The notes under the pieces were generated by a model. It saw nothing but the letters and a program-made list of their open reading frames with translations, searched no databases and was not told the DNA's origin. DNA of 64,000 nucleotides, from assembly GCA_030826945.1 (NCBI GenBank), contig JAPQLC010000010.1, positions 113,501-177,500 of the forward strand, in the 5' to 3' direction. Of the stretch, positions 54,357-62,866 are shown piece after piece. The DNA is from Candidatus Thiobius zoothamnicola (GTDB lineage: Bacteria > Pseudomonadota > Gammaproteobacteria > Chromatiales > Chromatiaceae). The position numbers and the translations under genes are program-made. Each line of letters starts with the position of its first letter. Position 1 is the first letter of the stretch.

Positions 54357-54499
54357 GAAATTTCCCGGAAGCAGGAAAATTGAGTGGGTTGGGAGGAATG
54401 CAAAAGGAGGGTAGGCGGCGGAAAGAGAAATTCCTCAGCGTACCGCAACAAGGCAGCCCACCAACTTGCGTTGTTTCCAACCGCACAAAAATGTTAAGT

Positions 54500-54536
54500 C
54501 TTCTAAACAAAATATACAAGTAAAACTTGTTAGAAG
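54500..54536 (-). terminator. terminator-like inverted repeats after dabA
   Basis: ACAAGT (54516-54521) and ACTTGT (54525-54530) form a 6-bp stem with a 3-nt loop. An outer pair CTTCTAA (54500-54506) / TTAGAAG (54530-54536) offers an alternative longer hairpin. On the minus strand T-rich sequence follows. It stands 7 bases after the dabA stop and probably ends the dabB-dabA transcript before the DUF3800 gene. Confidence 0.5.
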
Positions 54537-54542
54537 TCATTT

Positions 54543-57500
54543 TTACATATGCCCTTCATTCACCGCAGCCAATGCCCCCGTCTGCCACTCCCCATCTTCA
54601 TACAAAGAGGCTTGATAGGTTTCAGGGTCAACAATCACCAAACGTATCCAGGCGTTTTGCACCAGATTTTTCACTGTCGCCACGCCTTCAATGGCTTCTA
54701 ATGCATGTTGGAAGGGTGCCTCAATCAAGGTAATCAGGCGCATCGGTTCATGGTATGGCTCACCATCCTTCAACACGGTCTGTGCTGGGAGGCCAGTACG
54801 TAAATCGCTCAGGTTGCCGGTCATGACGCCAAACCGTCCGGCCACATTATGGTTGACCTTGCTGCCGCTGCCGAAGCGGTCATTATCCACGGCGGAGAAA
54901 TAATGCTCCATATTGATCCACTGTCCAACTACGAGCGGGCCAGTGAGTATGGTATCCAACAGGCGCTGTTTCGGGTCCACCTGATAATCGTACGAATGCA
55001 GGAAGGCGCGACCATCCAGCGCCAGTTTTTGAGTCAGATTGCGACGGCCAATGATGAAATACAGGTTGCGCGATAAGCCCCATTCGGGCCGTACTTGCGA
55101 CCAGTCCATGGAGTTGCGTTGGGCGAAACGTGAAGCCATCGCGGGTTTGCGCGGATTTGGTTGAATATCCAGGCTGGGTGCGCGTTCTTGCGCGCATAAA
55201 CGTGTGGCGGCGGTTAGGCCATTGCGCAGACGATCCAAATAGACCAAGTGGGATGGCGGTAGCAGATCCAGGTCATGCAGACGGATTTCATCCGTCGTGG
55301 TGTCATGCATCGCTGGAATAAACCAAGTATCGTCCGGAATGTCGATGCCTTGTTCCTGCAGGCGTCGGCGCACTTGTGGTTTGTTCGCCATTTCTGCCAA
55401 CACGCGCCCACTGACCAAACCGTGGTTGCCGCCACATGCGCCGCAATCCAGCGCGGATTCGTATGGGTTGTTTTCTGAGGTGCTACCATGTCCGACCAGC
55501 AATACGAAGCGTGAAAAATCTTCGACCAGACCAATCGCGCGTAGGGCTTGGCCGACATAGTTGACTTGTTCATCCAGGGTGTAGCCGATGCGTCCAAGGC
55601 GCTCCATTTGCTGTTCAGCGAAAGAACGGTTGATGCGATAGGCGGTTTGCAGGCGTTCAATGAAGCTTTTCTGTGCTTGATCATCCAACTCAAGTGTCTC
55701 GGCGCAATTGAGTGGCGCATGCAAGTGCTCCAGCGCCGCTTCGCGCAGTTCACGGATCATGCGGTCAGTGATATCTTCCGGGGCCAAGCCAAATTCCTGT
55801 TCAACGGCCTTGCCGATTACGGCGCGTTGCACCGCGCGTACGATGGAGTCAGCCTGTTCACGGCTCAGTTTATCGATTAACAAGCGAGTGGGTGGTTTAT
55901 CGGGATGCAGATGCTTGCGTAATCGATTGTAGATCTGCGGCGCGACGGTTTTGCCAACCATGTCAAAGCCGAATAATAAACCGATGGCTTCGACGGTGAC
56001 GAATGGTGTCAGAACCGACTCCTTCAGTTCGTGCATCGCTTTTTCCAGCGCGGTGAGCGCCGCATCGTCCTGTGGCCCGGCGGCACTGATTTCAGGTACC
56101 AGGTTTTTGGGTGTGAGAATCACCGGGCATAGATGGGTTTCACTGCCTTTGCCCAATTCCATAAAACTGACTGGCACGCCAAAGAAACCGGCGATACCGA
56201 ACGTCTGGTAGTCGCCAGCTCCTTCAAGATGGCGGCGGATCCGTTCTGAGCGGGTGTCAATACAGAATAATGCTTGGGTGAATGGGCGCTTTTCGCGTGG
56301 TGTGGGGGGTAATAGGTTGATGCCATTTAATAGATCATGAGTTGCCTTGGCTTCCAGACTGCGTAACCAGATCATGCCTTCTTGCTGTTCAAAGTCAGCC
56401 AGAATCTGTAGCAATTGACCGACCTGATCGGCGGTCAGTGCTTTAGCGGCAGCTTTGGCATCCATCGACTGGAATAATTTTTGTAGCCGAGTGGCTTGTT
56501 CCCGAGCTTCGTGTACTCGTTTAAGTTCGACATACTGAATGAAGGCTTGCTCAATAGGTTTCGGTTTGCCTGAAGCGATGGCTTGCTCAATTGTGTGCGC
56601 CATCGCCGGTAAAATATCGCCGCTGTGCCATTCATGCCGTAGGTAAGTTGCTTTGGTGTACTGATCAATCGCTTGTTCAATGTTGGACAGCGAATGTTGA
56701 ATACGTCCATGGCCATGCTCATCCAGTAAAGCCAGCGCCAAGGTTAATCGAATGGCGACAAAATCAATCAGATCGCCTGGATAACGTTCATTCCAATAAT
56801 AATGTTTCGCGCTGGTGCGCCAGCGGATAAAACCCGCCCAACCGTGCAGGCGCGATAATTCATAGGTGAAATAATCCATCCACCGTGCTTCAGGGACGCC
56901 AAGTTCATGTAACACATGCGCAATGATGTCTTCCGGCTTGTCGGCTTCAGCCAATACGCGATGAATGCGCAGGCCGCGCAAAAAGAAGCGCAAGTTGCGT
57001 TTCGCCACATTACGCCAAGCATTGAAAAAACCTGCTTCGCGTTCCGGCATCTCCCATACGGATTGACCTTCATCAAAGAAATCCAGACAGCTTTTGATGA
57101 CCAACTCGTCCAGTTCTTCGCCAATCTGCGCGCCATACAATAAGTCCACGACTTCATAAACGGGGCGGCCATTCAGTAATTGCTCACGCAATCGTCCTGC
57201 CAAGCTGTCAGTGTTGATCTCTTCAATGGACGATAAAGCTGAATCATGCAGGGTCGCATGTATGTCGGCGGCATTTGCCAAATAGGGGGATGCGCTGACC
57301 GGTTGTTTGACTTGAGTTATTAAGGTCATTAGACATTGATTCAAATCAATGCCAGGAATTGATCGGTTGTGTTTGGCGTTAAAGGCCGCGATATCCTGTT
57401 GTAAGGATGTCCGATCAATTTTGTCGGCGGCTAAATAGCCTTGATAAGTTTCACGTGGCAGATAGGCTTGTCCATGAAACAGTTTGGCCCCGACTGCCAA

Positions 57501-57644
57501 AGCTTGAGGAAATGGCAAATGCTCCAGGCCATGCAGGGGGTTGTGATGAATGAAAGTGCGCATGGGCCAGAAGAATGGAATCGGCTCAGCTGCCATGTGA
57601 ATCATGGCGCGGATTTTCAGTCGCGCACCGAGTGGGATGCTCAT
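54543..57644 (-). CDS. dabA: DabA (DUF2309/UPF0753), inorganic-carbon uptake subunit
   Basis: Cytoplasmic carbonic-anhydrase-like subunit of the DAB complex, proposed to hydrate CO2 to bicarbonate in one direction, energised by the ion-translocating DabB. The zinc and catalytic residues are visible: C461 and D463 in FCIDTRSERIRRHLEG, H719 in LLVGHGSTSENNPYESALDCGACGGNHG, and C734 in the same motif. The His-to-Cys spacing of 15 equals that in known DabA. From the ATG at 57644 (MSIPLGARLKIRAMIHM) it is 1033 residues, the long form. Its start overlaps the stop of the preceding membrane gene as ATGA. Confidence 0.93.
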   Translation of the reverse strand: MSIPLGARLKIRAMIHMAAEPIPFFWPMRTFIHHNPLHGLEHLPFPQALAVGAKLFHGQAYLPRETYQGYLAADKIDRTSLQQDIAAFNAKHNRSIPGIDLNQCLMTLITQVKQPVSASPYLANAADIHATLHDSALSSIEEINTDSLAGRLREQLLNGRPVYEVVDLLYGAQIGEELDELVIKSCLDFFDEGQSVWEMPEREAGFFNAWRNVAKRNLRFFLRGLRIHRVLAEADKPEDIIAHVLHELGVPEARWMDYFTYELSRLHGWAGFIRWRTSAKHYYWNERYPGDLIDFVAIRLTLALALLDEHGHGRIQHSLSNIEQAIDQYTKATYLRHEWHSGDILPAMAHTIEQAIASGKPKPIEQAFIQYVELKRVHEAREQATRLQKLFQSMDAKAAAKALTADQVGQLLQILADFEQQEGMIWLRSLEAKATHDLLNGINLLPPTPREKRPFTQALFCIDTRSERIRRHLEGAGDYQTFGIAGFFGVPVSFMELGKGSETHLCPVILTPKNLVPEISAAGPQDDAALTALEKAMHELKESVLTPFVTVEAIGLLFGFDMVGKTVAPQIYNRLRKHLHPDKPPTRLLIDKLSREQADSIVRAVQRAVIGKAVEQEFGLAPEDITDRMIRELREAALEHLHAPLNCAETLELDDQAQKSFIERLQTAYRINRSFAEQQMERLGRIGYTLDEQVNYVGQALRAIGLVEDFSRFVLLVGHGSTSENNPYESALDCGACGGNHGLVSGRVLAEMANKPQVRRRLQEQGIDIPDDTWFIPAMHDTTTDEIRLHDLDLLPPSHLVYLDRLRNGLTAATRLCAQERAPSLDIQPNPRKPAMASRFAQRNSMDWSQVRPEWGLSRNLYFIIGRRNLTQKLALDGRAFLHSYDYQVDPKQRLLDTILTGPLVVGQWINMEHYFSAVDNDRFGSGSKVNHNVAGRFGVMTGNLSDLRTGLPAQTVLKDGEPYHEPMRLITLIEAPFQHALEAIEGVATVKNLVQNAWIRLVIVDPETYQASLYEDGEWQTGALAAVNEGHM

Positions 57645-58405
57645 GCAGAAACTCCTGTCAAATACATGCCGCTGATTGCCAGACCTGTCAGCAAAACAGT
57701 GTATCGCCAAGTGAGCGGCGCACTGAAATCGGTGATTTCATCCGATGGGTTATTTGGTTGACCAACCAACAAACTTTGTAGCAGACGCGCGCCAGCCCAG
57801 CTCCACAGCAACCAGACAATAACCAGCCCCAACGCTATCATGGGTTCAGATTGCAGCAAAATACCCAGCATTACGAAGAAGGCGGGAAACAAGGGCGTGG
57901 CGGTTACTGCTAATACAGTGAATACCAGTATGCCAGAGAAACGCGGCAGATAGGTGGCCAAACCGGTATACAAGCCGGTATAAGCCGCGCCAAAACGTTG
58001 TTGCAGTGCCATGGCCAGTAATGCCAGCAGGACGAGCGGTGCGCTGAACCAAAATGCAGATAAATGCAGTGTCAGCGTTTCTTCGCCATTCAATGCCGGA
58101 ATCCATAACAGCGCCCAGGATGATGTCGCCAGCAGACTGATCCAACGGTTCATCTCGCGTAGGGCGAGTAAACGAAATGCATACAACGTTGCCGTCAGCA
58201 TGGCCCAGAGCGTAACCCAAGCAAGTGGCAGGTTGACATTTGCGGATGTGAAGTGCAGCAAACCCAAGCCAATTTGCGGCCAGATGAGCAATAACAACCC
58301 GCGCAGCCGGAGATCGGGTAGGCGCTCAAACAAGGCATTGAACAGAATGCTGAACGGGAATAGTGGTAGGAAAAAAATCGTGATGAGTGCAATCAGTTCG
58401 TACAT
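57641..58405 (-). CDS. extra membrane subunit of the DAB locus (antiporter-like, putative)
   Basis: A 254-residue integral membrane protein with about seven or eight helices, beginning MYELIALITIFFLPLFPFSILFNALFERL. It is encoded between dabB and dabA, 12 bases after dabB and overlapping dabA by four, so it belongs to the same transcript. The segment FSGILVFTVLAVTATPLFPAFFVMLGIL resembles a helix pair of NuoM/NuoN-type antiporter subunits, but the conserved Lys/Glu of proton channels are not obvious. I do not recognise a named family. A role as a third DAB subunit is inferred from the coupling. Confidence 0.75.
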   Translation of the reverse strand: MYELIALITIFFLPLFPFSILFNALFERLPDLRLRGLLLLIWPQIGLGLLHFTSANVNLPLAWVTLWAMLTATLYAFRLLALREMNRWISLLATSSWALLWIPALNGEETLTLHLSAFWFSAPLVLLALLAMALQQRFGAAYTGLYTGLATYLPRFSGILVFTVLAVTATPLFPAFFVMLGILLQSEPMIALGLVIVWLLWSWAGARLLQSLLVGQPNNPSDEITDFSAPLTWRYTVLLTGLAISGMYLTGVSA

Positions 58406-58417
58406 ATCGGCCTGGCC

Positions 58418-60097
58418 TCAACCCCATTTAAGCCAAGTATTGAGACGTGCGGATGTTGCTAGCAGATGACGCGTCAACCAAGCGTATAAGTCAATCACAT
58501 AAAATTCACGCGATATCAAGGCGTAAAAATCCATCCACCAACCACCGTGCTGGGTTTTGCGCTGTTTTGTGCTGCGCTCGGCATAGTAGGCGCGTAGCCA
58601 TCCCAGTACGATGATCGCGGTGATCAGGCCAATCAATACATCAAACCAGCCCACATCAATTCCTGCTGCCGCATATAACTGTTTGGCGAAAGCTGGATCT
58701 GGATATAGGAATACATCAAACATATGGCTGATCAAGGTATAGCCGATCACCACGACGGTGAACGAAAATATAATCAACGTGAACAGGCGCCACGGGTTTT
58801 GCGAACTCATATGATAGGTTGAGAACAGTAACTGAGCACCGGTGACCCAGCCGAAGAAGAGCAACACGATCGCGCCTTGTTTGTGGAATAAATCCGGTGC
58901 GACCCAAAGATGCGATAACACCAGCACCAATACTGGCACGGCCAGGGTGATGATCGCCATGATCAGCCAGGGTTGTCGGTTGGTTGGTGGTTTGCGCTCG
59001 ACAATGAAAGTATATAAATCATCTTTGGGTACGCCGTCGTTATGCCGTGCTTCGTTAATCACGCCGCCAGTGCCAAGGAACAAAGTGCCTTTGAACAAGC
59101 CATGTGCGATCAGATGGAAAACCGCCAGTGAGAAAGCGCCGACGCCGCATTCCATGATCATGAAACCCATTTGTCCCATGGTTGAGTAGCCAAGCGATTT
59201 TTTGATGTCATTTTGGCTCAGCATCAATACAGAGCCAATTACTGCGGTGATCAAACCAACGATAAACACCCAATGCAGTACGCCATCAGTATGTACGTAA
59301 ACTGGTGCGAAACGGTTGATCAAAAAGCCGCCGGCATTCACGATACCGGCATGCATTAATGCGGATACTGGTGTGGGGCCTTCCATGGTGTAGGGCAGCC
59401 AAGTGTGTAATAAAAACTGTGCGGATCGCGCGAATGCTGCCATCGCCACCAAAGCGCCAACAGCTTCGGCCACGGGTATGTTAAAGAAAGTCAATGCAGC
59501 CGGATTGGCGGCCATGCGCTCGAAAATGAGGGGTAAAGACCAAGTCTCGTAAGTATGAAACAAGACAACTGCTGCCAAGATCAGCGGTAAATCACCTAGC
59601 CGATAGGTGATAAAAGTCCAAAAGCCATAACGGTATGCCGCCGTGCTGCGCATATCATGGCCCAGTAAGAAATACAGCAGTACGCCGATCAGGTGCCAAG
59701 CGATCAACAAAGTGATGAGATCGCCAGCGGCGACCATCACTAATAATGCGGCGGTCATTAGGTCCAGCAATACAAAAAAGCGGACATAGCCTTTTTCCTC
59801 AACCATGTAACGTACGGAGTACAGGCGCACGATCAGACTGATGCCAGCGATCACCAAGCTCATCAGAACGCTGAGCGGGTCGAAGAGCAAGCTGCCCCAG
59901 GCAGAGCCGGAATCATGCCATTGCGCTGTTTGGCCACTCAAGGCGAAGCCAAGTAATACTGCGGCCAGCAACAGCGTCAATACGCCGCTGGTCAAACTGA
60001 TGCGTATTGCCTGGTTCCCTAGCAAAGGCGCTGATAAATGGGTTAGCAGCGCCGACAATAAGGGTAAGGTAGGCAGCAGGATAATGAGTTGGTCCAT
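58418..60097 (-). CDS. dabB: DabB, NuoL/antiporter-like membrane subunit of the DAB complex
   Basis: Membrane protein of the proton-conducting NuoL/Mrp antiporter family, here the energy-coupling partner of DabA. Motifs include YMVEEKGYVRFFVLLDLMTAALLVMVAAGDLITLLIAWHLIG, LLHTWLPYTMEGPTPVSALMHAGIVNAGGFLINRF and NDIKKSLGYSTMGQMGFMIMECGVGAFSLAVFHLIAHGLFKGTLFLG, with conserved Lys and His residues of the channel. It is 559 residues. No other complex I genes are nearby, which supports DabB over NuoL. Confidence 0.9.
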   Translation of the reverse strand: MDQLIILLPTLPLLSALLTHLSAPLLGNQAIRISLTSGVLTLLLAAVLLGFALSGQTAQWHDSGSAWGSLLFDPLSVLMSLVIAGISLIVRLYSVRYMVEEKGYVRFFVLLDLMTAALLVMVAAGDLITLLIAWHLIGVLLYFLLGHDMRSTAAYRYGFWTFITYRLGDLPLILAAVVLFHTYETWSLPLIFERMAANPAALTFFNIPVAEAVGALVAMAAFARSAQFLLHTWLPYTMEGPTPVSALMHAGIVNAGGFLINRFAPVYVHTDGVLHWVFIVGLITAVIGSVLMLSQNDIKKSLGYSTMGQMGFMIMECGVGAFSLAVFHLIAHGLFKGTLFLGTGGVINEARHNDGVPKDDLYTFIVERKPPTNRQPWLIMAIITLAVPVLVLVLSHLWVAPDLFHKQGAIVLLFFGWVTGAQLLFSTYHMSSQNPWRLFTLIIFSFTVVVIGYTLISHMFDVFLYPDPAFAKQLYAAAGIDVGWFDVLIGLITAIIVLGWLRAYYAERSTKQRKTQHGGWWMDFYALISREFYVIDLYAWLTRHLLATSARLNTWLKWG

Positions 60098-60432
60098 GTA
60101 TTCAGTTTCCCCGTGTTTCGCAATGGGACTTCGGCGCTGATTCCGTGCTTGCCGGATTGTAAAATCCCGTTATACCCCGCGTTTGAATTCCTGTGCGGGA
60201 GACTAATAAAGCCAATGATTAAAAGCGTGCAATGCGCTTTTGTGTGTTGTTTTGCACCTTCCTGAGCGAATTTCAACAGTCTGTTAAGCCTTATTTGACT
60301 TGTTCAGCCACAATTCAGCTATGATCATTAAAATTACCGATGAACGCAAAATAAATTCACAGGGAAGGATAGAAGTTGATTAATGTAAATAGCCCTATGG
60401 TTTCGCGGTATGTTACTGCCAGATGCGATCTG
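60098..60432. promoter_or_regulatory. intergenic region upstream of dabB with a palindrome
   Basis: This gap of 335 bases should carry the dab promoter on the minus strand. A near-perfect 21-bp palindrome lies at 60221-60241, with AAAAGCG and CGCTTTT arms. On the minus strand TTGCAC, inside the palindrome, and TATTAG about 18 nt further could be -35 and -10 boxes, so the palindrome would overlap the promoter as an operator. On the plus strand a TTGACT (60295-60300) and TATGAT (60320-60325) face nudB with a 19-nt spacer. Confidence 0.4.
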
Positions 60433-60450
60433 TCACCCGGTTGCGTGTGA
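60376..60450 (+). CDS. possible 24-residue peptide ORF
   Basis: A TTG-initiated frame of 24 codons (start MINVNSPMVSRYV, end DLSPGCV, two Cys) follows a good ribosome-binding sequence GGGAAGGA about 6 nt upstream. It ends by overlapping the 3' end of convergent nudB. A promoter-like pair stands 50-80 bases upstream. I recognise no family. Without conservation data it may be chance. Confidence 0.2.
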   Translation: MINVNSPMVSRYVTARCDLSPGCV

Positions 60451-60882
60451 GATGATCAGTCTATGAATCGCTTTCCGATTAGTCCATGAAGTCGTTTTTT
60501 TCATTGCCTGTTCGGCGGGCAACCACCGATAGTCTTGATGCTCAAGTGAATTCAGATGGATTAGGCGACGCTTGGGCAAGCGCATAATAAACCAATGTTC
60601 TGTATTGAAACGTGTATTTGGCGCATAACGTTTGGACCAAGACGGCATAATGCGAAAACGTTCATGCAGGTGGCAATCGTACAATTGCTTGCCGGACTGT
60701 ATGCCGGTTTCTTCCCATAATTCTCGTTGCGCCGCCATCCGCCTCGTTTCGCCCCAGCGTAAAGCACCAGTGACGGATTGCCAAAAACCGCGTGGCCTAA
60801 CGCGCTTCATCAATAACACATCACCACTCTGCGTGCATACCAGCACCAAAACAGATTGGGGACGTTTGTGTTGGGAACTCAT
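60433..60882 (-). CDS. nudB: dihydroneopterin triphosphate diphosphatase NudB-like Nudix protein
   Basis: Nudix hydrolase that removes pyrophosphate from dihydroneopterin triphosphate in folate synthesis. The Nudix box is GALRWGETRRMAAQRELWEETGI. The opening KRPQSVLVLVCTQSGDVLLMKRVRPRGFWQSVTG and the segment YAPNTRFNTEHWFIMRLP fit NudB. It is 149 residues. It stands alone, while folK, the next-but-one step, is at 48292. Confidence 0.9.
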   Translation of the reverse strand: MSSQHKRPQSVLVLVCTQSGDVLLMKRVRPRGFWQSVTGALRWGETRRMAAQRELWEETGIQSGKQLYDCHLHERFRIMPSWSKRYAPNTRFNTEHWFIMRLPKRRLIHLNSLEHQDYRWLPAEQAMKKTTSWTNRKAIHRLIISHATG

Positions 60883-61054
60883 GCTGTTGATGTCGTCATG
60901 GAAACTGTCATTGGATGGAATCAGGGTTTTTAGTCGCGTGTATTTTACCTGCTCTCAATGGTGTTAAGGCGCTCGATCCCTACAATCTGGATGGCTTTGA
61001 TGAGGGATTTTGCATATTGACCTGAGCGTCTAATATCAGTAGGTTGAGAAGTTT

Positions 61055-61099
61055 ATGGTTTGCGTACGAAATGTGGGAATTTCTATTGCTTTCTTATAA
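61055..61099 (+). CDS. putative ilv leader peptide
   Basis: A 14-codon ORF MVCVRNVGISIAFL ends at TAA 61097-61099, 33 bases before the ilvI start. Six of its fourteen residues are Val, Ile or Leu, the end products of the downstream pathway. A weak GAGAAG precedes it. Its stop codon touches the first arm of a pair of competing hairpins that reach the ilvI ribosome-binding site. The reading is direct; the leader function is inferred. Confidence 0.35.
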   Translation: MVCVRNVGISIAFL

Positions 61100-61128
61100 G
61101 GTTAAGAACCAACCTATAGTGGAGGTTG
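61099..61128 (+). promoter_or_regulatory. competing hairpins over the ilvI ribosome-binding site
   Basis: AACCT at 61111-61115 can pair with AGGTT at 61099-61103 (7-nt loop). Alternatively CAACCT at 61110-61115 can pair with AGGTTG at 61123-61128 (7-nt loop), which buries half of the GGAGG Shine-Dalgarno (61121-61125) of ilvI. The two structures exclude each other. Stems of 5-6 bp are short, so this is tentative. Confidence 0.35.
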
Positions 61129-61132
61129 TCAG

Positions 61133-62866
61133 GTGGAGCTAAGTGGCGCCGAAATCGTCGTACAGGCGCTAAAAGACGAAGGTGTCGAATATGTCTGGGG
61201 CTATCCAGGTGGTGCTGTCTTGCATATTTATGATGCATTATTCAAGCAGGAAGCCATACAGCATATTTTGGTGCGCCACGAGCAGGCCGCCACTCATGCG
61301 GCTGACGGTTATGCCCGAGCGACAGGTAAAGTAGGGGTGGCACTGGTGACATCAGGCCCTGGCGCGACCAATGCGGTTACTGGTATTGCGACGGCTTTTA
61401 TGGATTCCATCCCTATGGTCGTGGTGAGCGGCCAGGTGCCTACGCCAGTCATTGGTTCTGATGCTTTTCAGGAAGTGGATACGGTTGGCATCACTCGCCC
61501 CTGTGTGAAGCATAATTTTCTGGTCAAGCGGGTTCAAGACATCGCCATGACGATGAAAAAAGCGTTCTATATCGCTGCTTCTGGCCGTCCTGGTCCTGTT
61601 GTCGTGGATATTCCCAAGGACGTGACTGATCCTGATATCAAAGTGTCTTATGTCTATCCGGCAACGATTCAGATGCGTTCTTACATGCCGGTTGAGCGCG
61701 GCCATTCCGGGCAAATTCGTAAAGCGGTTGACTTTATGATGCAGGCTAAGCGTCCAGTGATCTATACCGGTGGTGGCGTGGTGCTGGGCGATGCTTCAGA
61801 AAATTTATACAAGCTGGCTCAGGTTACCGGATTCCCAGTCACCAACACCTTGATGGGTTTGGGTGGGTATCCAGCGACAGACCAGTTGTTTCTCGGCATG
61901 CTTGGCATGCATGGCACCTATGAAGCCAATATGGCGATGCATGAAACGGATGTGTTGATTGCGATCGGCGCCCGTTTTGATGACCGGGTGACGGGGAAAA
62001 TCGCGCATTTCTGCCCACATGCCAAAATTATCCATATTGATGTGGATCCGGCGTCTATCTCCAAAACAGTTCGTGTTGACGTGCCAATTGTCGGGCAAGT
62101 CAATAATGTGTTGGAAGACATGTTGCGTTTGATTGAGGAAATGCAACGTAAGCCGGATGTGAAGGCGTTATCAGATTGGTGGGCGCGAATTGAAGGCTGG
62201 CGCAGTGTTAATTGCTTGAGTTATTTGCCGAGTGACCAGGTGATCAAGCCGCAAAAAGCGGTTGATGCTTTGTATCAAGTGACCCGGGAAATGGATTTTT
62301 ATCTGACTTCTGATGTTGGTCAGCACCAAATGTTCGCGGCGCAGTTCTACCCGTTTGATAAGCCACGACGTTGGATTAATTCCGGTGGCCTTGGCACCAT
62401 GGGATTTGGTTTGCCGGCGGCTATGGGAGTGCAACAAGCTTTCCCTGAAGCGACGGTGGCTTGCGTCACTGGGGAAGCGAGTATCCAAATGTGCATTCAG
62501 GAATTAGCGACCTGTAAGCAATATGATCTGCCATTGAAGATTATTCTATTGAACAATGGTTATATGGGTATGGTGCGCCAATGGCAGGAGTTTTTCTATG
62601 ATGGTCGTTATTCACACTCTTATGTCGATGCGTTGCCTGATTTCATCAAATTATCTGAAAGCTTCGGGCATGTCGGTATGCAGGTGACAAATCCAGCCGA
62701 TCTGGAGGCTGCGTATCGTGAAGCTTTCGGTATGCGGGATCGATTGGTTTTCATGGATATCGTGGTTGACCCGGAAGAGAATGTTTATCCGATGATTGAG
62801 GCGGGTAAGGGGCATCACGAAATGCATATGTCGCCGTATCTCTCATCGGAACGGGAGTTGGCCTGA
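61133..62866 (+). CDS. ilvI: acetolactate synthase large subunit
   Basis: ThDP- and FAD-dependent enzyme making acetolactate or acetohydroxybutyrate for valine, leucine and isoleucine synthesis. Typical segments are MELSGAEIVVQALKDEGVEYVWGYPGGAVLHIYDAL, the catalytic Glu in LVRHEQAATHAADGYARATG, and the ThDP motif region GEASIQMCIQELATCKQYDLPLKIILLNNGYMGMVRQWQ. It is 577 residues. The GTG at 61133 has GGAGG 7 nt upstream. It overlaps ilvH (TGATG), and ilvC follows. Confidence 0.97.
   Translation: MELSGAEIVVQALKDEGVEYVWGYPGGAVLHIYDALFKQEAIQHILVRHEQAATHAADGYARATGKVGVALVTSGPGATNAVTGIATAFMDSIPMVVVSGQVPTPVIGSDAFQEVDTVGITRPCVKHNFLVKRVQDIAMTMKKAFYIAASGRPGPVVVDIPKDVTDPDIKVSYVYPATIQMRSYMPVERGHSGQIRKAVDFMMQAKRPVIYTGGGVVLGDASENLYKLAQVTGFPVTNTLMGLGGYPATDQLFLGMLGMHGTYEANMAMHETDVLIAIGARFDDRVTGKIAHFCPHAKIIHIDVDPASISKTVRVDVPIVGQVNNVLEDMLRLIEEMQRKPDVKALSDWWARIEGWRSVNCLSYLPSDQVIKPQKAVDALYQVTREMDFYLTSDVGQHQMFAAQFYPFDKPRRWINSGGLGTMGFGLPAAMGVQQAFPEATVACVTGEASIQMCIQELATCKQYDLPLKIILLNNGYMGMVRQWQEFFYDGRYSHSYVDALPDFIKLSESFGHVGMQVTNPADLEAAYREAFGMRDRLVFMDIVVDPEENVYPMIEAGKGHHEMHMSPYLSSERELA

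Noticed and set aside
55214..55753. 179-codon open frame on the minus strand
   Set aside because: Same strand but different frame within dabA; Trp/Cys/Met-rich shadow with no start signal.
57448..57465. Third parS-like sequence in dabA (GTTTCACGTGGCAG)
   Set aside because: Only one arm and the CACGTG centre match; the other arm has mismatches at conserved positions and it lies far from the recF pair.
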